A DNA stretch of 19,960 nt from JALENY01 sp036310185 (GTDB taxonomy: Bacteria; Bacillota; Clostridia; Lachnospirales; Lachnospiraceae). Location: positions 1-19,960 of the forward strand of contig JAXJSH010000116.1 of the NCBI GenBank assembly GCA_036310185.1, written 5' to 3'. The notes beneath the pieces are model-generated. The model had not been told where the DNA came from. It was given only the letters and a program-made list of their open reading frames with translations, and searched no databases. Each line of letters starts with the position of its first letter. Position 1 is the stretch's first letter. A program made the position numbers and the translations under genes. This document shows positions 14,123 through 19,960 of the stretch, piece by piece.

Positions 14123-14677
14123 ATGGACGCAAGAATTCAGGTATATGATGACAAAATGACAAAAACAATGAGCAATCTGGAGTCAGAACTTCAGACCATC
14201 CGTGCAGGCCGTGCAAATCCGCATGTACTGGACAAGATCACAGTAGATTACTACGGAGCACAGACCAGCCTTCAGCAGGTTGCAAACATTACCGTGCCGG
14301 AAGCACGTATGATTCAGATTCAGCCGTGGGAATCTTCTCTGATCAAATCAATTGAGAAAGCAATCCTTGTTTCCGACATCGGAATTAATCCGAACAACGA
14401 TGGAAAAGTGATCCGCCTCATATTCCCGGAACTGACCGAGGAACGCAGAAAAGATCTTGCAAAAGATGTTAAGAAAAAAGGCGAGGCTGCAAAGGTAGCC
14501 GTTCGAAACATTCGCCGTGATGCGAACGATGCGCTGAAGAAACTGGGCAAGAGCGCAGATGTATCTGAGGATGAAGTAAAAGAACTGGAAGATAAAGTTC
14601 AGAAGATGACAGACAGCTACATCAAAAAAATTGAAAAAGCTGTAGAAGAAAAATCCAAGGAAATTATGACTGTATAA
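14123..14677 (+). CDS. frr: Ribosome recycling factor
   Basis: A 184-aa RRF that with EF-G splits post-termination ribosomes. The N-terminal three-helix arm contains 'LQTIRAGRANPHVLDKITVDYYG', then the domain II beta segment 'QVANITVPEARMIQIQPWE', then the long return helix with 'LTEERRKDLAKDVKKKGEAAKVAVRNIRRDAND'. Length is standard (~185 aa). The site GGAGG is just before ATG 14123. Co-transcribed with pyrH; a hairpin follows the stop codon. Confidence 0.98.
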   Translation: MDARIQVYDDKMTKTMSNLESELQTIRAGRANPHVLDKITVDYYGAQTSLQQVANITVPEARMIQIQPWESSLIKSIEKAILVSDIGINPNNDGKVIRLIFPELTEERRKDLAKDVKKKGEAAKVAVRNIRRDANDALKKLGKSADVSEDEVKELEDKVQKMTDSYIKKIEKAVEEKSKEIMTV

Positions 14678-14687
14678 AGAACTGGGG

Positions 14688-14739
14688 GGCTGTTCAGATG
14701 CGGACCGGGAGTCTGTGATTCTGTGCAGCCTTTTCTGTT
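14688..14739 (+). terminator. Terminator/attenuator between frr and uppS
   Basis: GGCTG (14688-14692) pairs with CAGCC (14726-14730), and CAGA (14695-14698) with TCTG (14720-14723), across a 2x2 internal loop; TTTTCTGTT follows. It would at least partly separate pyrH-frr from uppS-cdsA. Confidence 0.6.
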
Positions 14740-14777
14740 AAAAATGTTTTAACATGTTGGATGAAAGGAAGATTTGT

Positions 14778-15497
14778 ATGAAAGCACCTGAGCGTGTACC
14801 GCAGCATATTGCGATCATTCTGGATGGAAATGGCAGATGGGCGAAAAGCAAAGGCATGCCGCGCCATTACGGTCATATAAAAGGCTGTCAGAATCTGGAA
14901 AAGATCTGTGATATCGTAAAGGATATCGGTGTAAAATATCTGACCGTGTATGCTTTTTCCACAGAGAACTGGAAACGTTCCAAAGAAGAAGTGGATGGTC
15001 TGATGGATATTTTCCGCAGCTATCTGAAAAAATGTAAGAAGAGCGCATTAAAAAATAATATGCGTATTCGTGTGATAGGAGATCCGTCCGCATTTCCGGA
15101 GGATCTGCAGAAGAGTATCGCGGAACTGGAAGAGTATTCCAGTCAGTTTGATTCCATTTATTTTAATATTGCGCTGAATTATGGAAGCCGTGATGAGATC
15201 AGCCGTGCAGTCCGTCGTATGGGCGTGGAGGTAAAAAACGGAAATCTGGACCCGGAACAGATTACGGAAGAGACCATTTCCGATTATCTGGATACGGCAG
15301 GAATACCGGACCCGGATCTTATGATCCGAACCAGCGGAGAGCAGCGTTTGTCCAATTTTCTGATGTGGCAGCTGGCTTATACGGAGTTTTATTTCACCGA
15401 TGTACCCTGGCCGGATTTTCATAAAAAGGAATTAATCGAGGCTATTGAAAAATATAATGCAAGGGACAGAAGATACGGCGGTGTGAAGGAGGAATAA
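14778..15497 (+). CDS. uppS: Undecaprenyl diphosphate synthase
   Basis: A 239-aa cis-prenyltransferase that adds eight isopentenyl units to farnesyl diphosphate, making the lipid carrier for peptidoglycan. Motifs: HIAIILDGNGRWAK (catalytic Asp and Mg/diphosphate site), GMPRHYGH, 'LTVYAFSTENWKRS', and the C-terminal 'LMIRTSGEQRLSNFLMWQ' and 'FYFTDVPWPDF'. ATG 14778 is chosen for the AAGGAAG site; the in-frame ATG at 14754 has none. The gene sits upstream of cdsA (4-nt gap) and in the same block as dxr, which supplies the isoprenoid precursor pathway. Confidence 0.97.
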   Translation: MKAPERVPQHIAIILDGNGRWAKSKGMPRHYGHIKGCQNLEKICDIVKDIGVKYLTVYAFSTENWKRSKEEVDGLMDIFRSYLKKCKKSALKNNMRIRVIGDPSAFPEDLQKSIAELEEYSSQFDSIYFNIALNYGSRDEISRAVRRMGVEVKNGNLDPEQITEETISDYLDTAGIPDPDLMIRTSGEQRLSNFLMWQLAYTEFYFTDVPWPDFHKKELIEAIEKYNARDRRYGGVKEE

Positions 15498-15501
15498 TAT
15501 T

Positions 15502-16293
15502 ATGTTTAAGACACGTTTGCTGAGCGGAATCGTACTGGTACTGGTGGCACTTTTGACTATCATCAGCGGCGGCCCGATTCTCTTTATGACACTGTTATGC
15601 ATCTCACTGATCGGTATGCAGGAGCTGTATCGGGTCATGGGTGTGCAGAGCGGAAAATTCAATCTGCTTCAGGCAGCGGGATATCTGGGTATCCTTTTAT
15701 ATTATGTATTGATTTATTTCGATTTGGGTCAGTATGGTGAACTGGCGCTGATCGCTGCACTGGTTCTGATTATGTTCGTCTATGTATTTACATATCCGAA
15801 ATACCATGCAAATCAGATCATGGCAGCCTTTCTCGGTATTGTATATGTGGGTGTAATGCTTTCCTATATCTATCAGATACGTATGCTGCCGGACGGAAAA
15901 ATTCTGGTTTGGCTGGTGTTCATCTGCTCCTGGGGCTGCGATACCTGTGCATACTGTGTGGGTATGCTCATCGGAAAGCATAAAATGGCTCCGGTGCTAA
16001 GTCCGAAAAAATCTGTGGAAGGTGCAGTCGGCGGTGTGGTTGGCGCCGCATTGATCGGTGTTGCTTATGCAGCGGTGTTCGGTAAAGATATGGTTGTTTA
16101 TGCTGTGATCAGTGCAGCCGGTGCTCTGATATCCATGGTTGGCGATCTGGCGGCATCCGCAATCAAAAGAAATATGAATATCAAAGACTACGGAACGCTG
16201 ATCCCGGGTCACGGTGGTATTCTGGATCGTTTTGACAGTGTGATTTTTACCGCGCCGATTATATATTTCCTGGCCACATTATTTATCGGATAA
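15502..16293 (+). CDS. cdsA: Phosphatidate cytidylyltransferase CdsA
   Basis: A 263-aa membrane enzyme that makes CDP-diacylglycerol from phosphatidate and CTP, the branch point of phospholipid synthesis. About eight hydrophobic segments are visible. The family signature is complete near the C-terminus: 'SAIKRNMNIKDYGTLIPGHG' followed by GILDRFDS. A second conserved stretch is 'LSPKKSVEGAVGG'. ATG 15502 has GGAGGAA overlapping the uppS end, so translation is probably coupled. A hairpin-bearing 184-nt gap separates it from dxr. Confidence 0.96.
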   Translation: MFKTRLLSGIVLVLVALLTIISGGPILFMTLLCISLIGMQELYRVMGVQSGKFNLLQAAGYLGILLYYVLIYFDLGQYGELALIAALVLIMFVYVFTYPKYHANQIMAAFLGIVYVGVMLSYIYQIRMLPDGKILVWLVFICSWGCDTCAYCVGMLIGKHKMAPVLSPKKSVEGAVGGVVGAALIGVAYAAVFGKDMVVYAVISAAGALISMVGDLAASAIKRNMNIKDYGTLIPGHGGILDRFDSVIFTAPIIYFLATLFIG

Positions 16294-16326
16294 GCAGATT
16301 GATGAATAATAAGTACAGAAGTAATT

Positions 16327-16365
16327 GTTTAGAAGGTGCCATTCACAAATTCGCACCTTCTGAAC
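16327..16365 (+). other. Strong hairpin between cdsA and dxr
   Basis: GTTTAGAAGGTGC (16327-16339) pairs with GCACCTTCTGAAC (16353-16365), 13 bp with one G-U, loop of 13 nt. No T-run follows, so it is not a standard intrinsic terminator. An mRNA-processing or stability element, or a binding site, is possible. Confidence 0.5.
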
Positions 16366-16477
16366 AGTTACGAACAGAATAGGATATCTGGAAAGAAGTC
16401 AGCTCATGAATATGGGAAATTTTCAGAATCAATCTGTGTAAAAACAGTTGATCGTTTTATGTGATAAGGAGAACAAT

Positions 16478-17620
16478 ATGAAAAAAATAGCGATTTTGGG
16501 TTCTACCGGTTCCATCGGAACCCAGACCCTTGACGTGGTGAGAGCCAATGGCGATATACAGGTTCTTGGTTTAAGTGCCGGACGCAGCATTAAGCTGCTG
16601 GAAGAACAGATCCGCGAATTTTCACCGAGGCTGGTGGCTGTATGGGATGAAGATGCGGCAAAACAGCTGGCTGTGAATGTTGCCGATACGAATACGAAAG
16701 TGGTATCCGGTATGGATGGTCTGATGGAACTGGCCAGAATGGAAGAAGTGGAGATTCTGGTTACGGCCATTGTTGGTATGATCGGTATCCGGCCCACCAT
16801 GGAAGCCATCAAAGCAGGCAAAGACATTGCGCTGGCAAACAAAGAGACGCTGGTGACTGCCGGTCATCTGATCATGAAGCTGGCAAAAGAACATAATGTA
16901 AAGATTCTTCCGGTGGACAGCGAACACAGCGCAATTTTTCAGTGTGTGCACCAGGAGGAACGAAAAGGAATCGAAAAACTGCTGATTACCGCATCCGGCG
17001 GACCGTTTCGTGGTATGAAAACGGCAGATCTGGAAAAAGTAACAGTAGAGGATGCACTGAAACATCCGAACTGGGCCATGGGACAGAAGATTACGATCGA
17101 TTCGGCTACACTGGTAAACAAGGGACTGGAAGTAATGGAGGCAAAGTGGCTCTTTGATATGGATATTGACCACATTCAGGTGGTGGTTCAGCCGAAGAGT
17201 ATCATTCATTCTATGGTGGAATTCAAAGATGGCGCTGTAATGGCACAGCTTGGAACTCCGGATATGAAGCTTCCGATCCAGTATGCACTGTATTATCCGG
17301 AACGTCGGTTCCTGGCCGGTGATCGTCTGGACTTTTCCGCATTGAGCCAGATCACTTTTGAAAATCCGGATATGGATACCTTCCTGGGACTGCCGATGGC
17401 CCTGGAAGCAGGAAGAATCGGCGGAAGTATGCCCACGGTTTTCAATGCGGCAAATGAACGCGCAGTAGCGCTTTTCCTTCAGAAGAAGATCGGATTTCTG
17501 GATATTTACCGGATTATCCGTGATTCCATGGATGCCCATGAGGTGATTGCAGATCCGCAGCTGGAGGAGATTTTGGAGACGGAACAGAAGACTTATGAAA
17601 GAATAAATGCAAGGTGGTAG
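16478..17620 (+). CDS. dxr: 1-deoxy-D-xylulose 5-phosphate reductoisomerase
   Basis: A 380-aa NADPH-dependent enzyme catalysing the second step of the MEP isoprenoid pathway, DXP to MEP. The NADPH-binding loop GSTGSIG is at 8-14. The metal/substrate site is in 'ILPVDSEHSAIFQ'. The flexible-loop and fosmidomycin region is 'ITASGGPFRG' through 'HPNWAMGQKITIDSATLVNK' then GLE. The C-terminal helical domain follows. ATG 16478 has AAGGAG 7 nt upstream; the in-frame ATG at 16448 has none. rseP starts 1 nt after its stop. Confidence 0.98.
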   Translation: MKKIAILGSTGSIGTQTLDVVRANGDIQVLGLSAGRSIKLLEEQIREFSPRLVAVWDEDAAKQLAVNVADTNTKVVSGMDGLMELARMEEVEILVTAIVGMIGIRPTMEAIKAGKDIALANKETLVTAGHLIMKLAKEHNVKILPVDSEHSAIFQCVHQEERKGIEKLLITASGGPFRGMKTADLEKVTVEDALKHPNWAMGQKITIDSATLVNKGLEVMEAKWLFDMDIDHIQVVVQPKSIIHSMVEFKDGAVMAQLGTPDMKLPIQYALYYPERRFLAGDRLDFSALSQITFENPDMDTFLGLPMALEAGRIGGSMPTVFNAANERAVALFLQKKIGFLDIYRIIRDSMDAHEVIADPQLEEILETEQKTYERINARW

Positions 17621-17621
17621 T

Positions 17622-18911
17622 ATGAGTATAATTATTGCGGTTCTCATCTTCAGTGCCATTATATTGTTCCATGAACTGGGACATTTTCTGCTGGCGAAGA
17701 TGAATGGAATTGTGGTTACGGAATTTTCTCTCGGTATGGGACCGAGAATTCTGAGTTTTGAAAAAGGGGGAACCCGCTATTCGTGGAAACTTCTGCCCTT
17801 CGGCGGTTCCTGCATGATGCTGGGTGAGGACGGAAGCGAAGATGAGGAAGGGGCTTTTAATACAAAAAGACCCGGCCAGAGGATTGCAGTCATTGCAGCC
17901 GGTCCCATTTTTAACTTTATTCTGGCCTTTGTGGGGGCTGTGATCATCATCAGCCTCGTGGGTTATGATCCGGCAGAAGTGATGGTGGTGGAAGAAAGCA
18001 GTCCGGCAGCCGAAGCGGGATTGATGGAAGGCGATGTCATTACTGAGTTTCAGGGCAAAAACATTGATATAGCCAGAGATGTGACTATTTATACCAATCT
18101 TACCGGTGTGGAGCCGGGAGAGCTGGTAGAGATGACGGTAGAACGAGACGGGGAGGAGATCGATCTGTCTTTTACACCGGCTACTTATGAGCGGTATATC
18201 CTTGGATTTACCGGCGCATACGATGATGACCGTGTTCAGATCACAGAACTGGTTGAAGGGTATCCCATGAGTCAGAGCAAGGTTCATGAGGGGGATTATC
18301 TGACCAGCATCAATGGTTACTATTTTGAATCTTATGAAGACTGGAGCAATTACCTGACGGAAAATCCGATGACGGATGAGCCGGTGACCATCACATATGA
18401 GCGGGACGGTCTCAGCTATGAGGAAACACTGACGCCTGAGGCTACGACAAGCATGTCCATGGGATTCAGCTATAATATAGGCCGTGTAAAAACCAATGCA
18501 GTCGGTGTGCTGAAATACAGTGTGATAGAAATCAAATACTGGATCAAAACAACGCTCCAGAGCATTGGAATGCTTATAACAGGACATTTTGGTCTGGATG
18601 ATATGTCCGGCCCGGTGGGAGTGGTTGATGTCATTGGAGATACTTATGAAGAGGCAAAATCAGAAGGCACGATGATGGTTGTCCTGAATATGCTGAATCT
18701 GGCGGTTCTGCTGTCTGCGAATCTGGGAGTTATGAATCTGCTTCCGCTTCCGGCACTGGATGGAGGCCGTCTGGTATTTTTGATCATTGAGGCCATCCGC
18801 GGAAAAGCCATCGATCGGGAAAAAGAGGGCATGGTTCATTTTGTGGGATTGATGCTTCTTATGATCTTGATGGTGGTTGTTATGTTTAACGACATACAGA
18901 GATTGTTTTAA
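17622..18911 (+). CDS. rseP: Site-2 protease RseP/RasP with two PDZ-like segments
   Basis: A 429-aa intramembrane zinc metalloprotease that cleaves anti-sigma factors and signal-peptide remnants within the membrane. HELGH (17-21) in the first helix supplies zinc ligands and the catalytic Glu; the third ligand region is NLLPLPALDGGRL with D380. Between them are a PDZ domain ('VVEESSPAAEAGLMEGDVI', ~127-145) and what looks like a second PDZ ('ITELVEGYPMSQSKVHEGDY', ~207-226). AAGGTGG at 17611-17617 precedes ATG 17622; the in-frame ATG 17607 lies inside dxr. It follows dxr immediately and ends the housekeeping block; ispG, often next in Clostridia, is absent here. Confidence 0.95.
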   Translation: MSIIIAVLIFSAIILFHELGHFLLAKMNGIVVTEFSLGMGPRILSFEKGGTRYSWKLLPFGGSCMMLGEDGSEDEEGAFNTKRPGQRIAVIAAGPIFNFILAFVGAVIIISLVGYDPAEVMVVEESSPAAEAGLMEGDVITEFQGKNIDIARDVTIYTNLTGVEPGELVEMTVERDGEEIDLSFTPATYERYILGFTGAYDDDRVQITELVEGYPMSQSKVHEGDYLTSINGYYFESYEDWSNYLTENPMTDEPVTITYERDGLSYEETLTPEATTSMSMGFSYNIGRVKTNAVGVLKYSVIEIKYWIKTTLQSIGMLITGHFGLDDMSGPVGVVDVIGDTYEEAKSEGTMMVVLNMLNLAVLLSANLGVMNLLPLPALDGGRLVFLIIEAIRGKAIDREKEGMVHFVGLMLLMILMVVVMFNDIQRLF

Positions 18912-19270
18912 AAGAATAAGAGTAACGATTCAGAAGAACCATTCACAAAATGCCGGAATATACTTATTGGCTAAACCCCAAATTTGGGCTGGTCATTTTG
19001 AAGCAGGAATGTAGTTACGAGGGGCTGGCACACGGACTGATTTTTAGTCGTGCGCCAGCCCTTCGTGTGTTTTGATTTATCAATTATTGTAAACACAGAT
19101 ACCTTGGATTTGTCTGAGAATGATTCGAGGTTTGCTGTATCACTTATTGAAAATGAGAAAGTATTAACGGAAAAGTAAAAAAGTTTTTCATGCAATATGA
19201 TTCTATGAAAAGAATATCAGACCAGTCCATGGCATATGAATATCATAAAGCGCATTTTGAGGTGGACAGT
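18912..19270. other. Structured intergenic region after rseP
   Basis: About 360 nt without a supported gene. It holds the 12-bp palindrome CCCAAATTTGGG (18977-18988), a long hairpin (19020-19063) and an AT-rich stretch before the last gene. No clear promoter was found. A short open stretch (19041-19178) encodes a plausible-looking peptide tail but has no start site. Confidence 0.5.
19020..19063 (+). terminator. Long hairpin downstream of rseP
   Basis: GGGCTGGC (19022-19029) pairs with GCCAGCCC (19054-19061). After an A-C mismatch, CACG (19031-19034) pairs with CGTG (19049-19052), and after a bulged G, ACT with AGT around loop GATTTTT. The T-rich tail is weak (TTCGTGTGTTTTG), so it is either a terminator for the dxr-rseP transcript or a mobile palindromic repeat. 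Confidence 0.55.
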
Positions 19271-19951
19271 ATGTATGCACCTTTTCGAGCAGCACAAAAT
19301 GAGCGGGTGGATCGTGGACTTTTGCAGGTAAATGTATTGGCAAATATCAGGAATCGTCCCATTGAGAACGCACGTATCAGCATTTCCTATACGGGGGAGC
19401 CGGGCCGGGTAATTGAGGAACTGGTGACAAACAGTGAGGGTCAGTCGCCGACGATCGAACTTCCCACACCGCCTATAGAGTACAGTATGTCTCCGTCAGA
19501 ATACCAGCCCTATTCGGAATATACCGTGCGGGTGACAGCAGAAGGGTATGCGCCGGTAGATATATCGGGAACCGAACTTTTGCCGGAAGTGAAAGCTCTG
19601 CAGCCGGTGCGAATGGATCCGTTGGAGCCAAACGAGCAGTATGAGGATATTGTGATTCCGGCCCACACGCTGTTTTATGATTATCCGCCGAAAATACCGG
19701 AAGATGAGATAAAACCAACCAATCAGTCCGGTGAGATCGTTCTGAGCCGCGTTGTGATCCCGGAATATGTGGTGGTTCACGATGGAACGCCCGGAGACAA
19801 TACAGCCCAGAACTACTGGGTGCGTTACCGGGACTACATCAAAAATGTGGCATCCAGTGAGATCTATGCTACCTGGCCGGATTCTACGATTCGGGCTAAT
19901 ATCCTTGCAATTATGTCGTTTACGCTGAATCGCGTCTATACAGAATGGTAG
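19271..19951 (+). CDS. Surface/spore-type protein with regulatory-like beta domain, possibly frameshifted
   Basis: 226 aa, ending at TAG 19949-19951. Residues ~17-115 resemble a carboxypeptidase-regulatory-like or transthyretin-like beta-sandwich ('LLQVNVLANIRNRPIENARI', 'YSEYTVRVTAEGYAPVDISG'). The C-terminal part 'TAQNYWVRYRDYIKNVASSE' through 'MSFTLNRVYTEW' resembles the opening of a conserved domain in Clostridia proteins annotated as peptidoglycan-binding or spore-associated; I know it only by recollection. Relatives appear to continue past TEW with a Tyr-Arg-Ser-like stretch. Here a one-base change gives TGG TAG, and restoring one base would give W-Y-G-S-T. So this is either truncated by a frameshift or naturally short. 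ATG 19271 has a strong GAGGTGG site (19258-19264); the in-frame ATG 19190 adds 27 residues but has no site. No signal peptide is seen. Confidence 0.6.
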   Translation: MYAPFRAAQNERVDRGLLQVNVLANIRNRPIENARISISYTGEPGRVIEELVTNSEGQSPTIELPTPPIEYSMSPSEYQPYSEYTVRVTAEGYAPVDISGTELLPEVKALQPVRMDPLEPNEQYEDIVIPAHTLFYDYPPKIPEDEIKPTNQSGEIVLSRVVIPEYVVVHDGTPGDNTAQNYWVRYRDYIKNVASSEIYATWPDSTIRANILAIMSFTLNRVYTEW

Positions 19952-19960
19952 GGAGTACAC

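Noticed and set aside
16622..17659. 345-aa open frame on the - strand
   Set aside because: Mirror of dxr; Cys/His-rich composition typical of a reverse-frame shadow.
18936..18950. CCATTCACAAA shared with the cdsA-dxr hairpin loop as a dispersed repeat
   Set aside because: Only 11 bp shared and without the hairpin context; could be chance.
19041..19178. Short open stretch encoding a plausible peptide tail
   Set aside because: No start codon with a ribosome site; its 5' half is the hairpin sequence. It may be a gene remnant, but I could not support it.

Overview
The window looks like a chromosomal segment of a spore-forming Clostridia bacterium, most likely a Lachnospiraceae member. The reasons are the core order pyrH-frr-uppS-cdsA-dxr-rseP, a YlmC/YmxH sporulation protein beside nrdR, AGGAGG-type ribosome binding sites, and moderate-GC core genes next to a distinctly AT-rich mobile segment. 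Species cannot be named from the sequence alone.

Left part (1 to about 2900): the end of a Tn916-family integrative element. It carries an excisionase and an overlapping tyrosine integrase. Beyond them is an AT-rich cargo gene for an Abi_2 (AbiD/AbiF-type) protein with a HEPN-type RxxxxH motif. This gene has a promoter plus hairpin-terminator leader upstream. Immediately downstream is an independent promoter driving a predicted RNA of about 80 nt with three hairpins and a terminator. HEPN protein plus dedicated small RNA is the best candidate here for an interesting system: an RNA-controlled abortive-infection toxin. After it comes a cluster of 12-bp direct and inverted repeats, probably integrase arm sites near the element end.

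Middle part (about 2900 to 7900): host-like genes. A low-molecular-weight protein-tyrosine phosphatase and an ABC-F ATPase lie on the + strand; the ABC-F protein carries an unusual hexad tryptophan repeat. Facing them on the - strand is a queuosine-salvage unit: promoter, preQ1-I type riboswitch with terminator, a QueL-like radical SAM enzyme, and a YhhQ queuosine-precursor transporter. Next are a YlmC/YmxH gene (-) and nrdR (+) in divergent orientation.

Right-centre (about 7900 to 13280): a complete five-gene peptide/nickel-type ABC importer. It has a lipoprotein binding protein, two permeases and two short ATPases. Three imperfect hairpin-forming repeats sit between the binding protein and the first permease.

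Right part (13280 to end): the housekeeping cluster pyrH-frr-uppS-cdsA-dxr-rseP, covering UMP kinase, ribosome recycling, undecaprenyl-PP synthesis, CDP-diglyceride synthesis, MEP-pathway isoprenoid synthesis and site-2 protease. A structured intergenic region follows, then a gene of a Clostridia surface/spore-type family. That gene stops at 19951, apparently by a frameshift.
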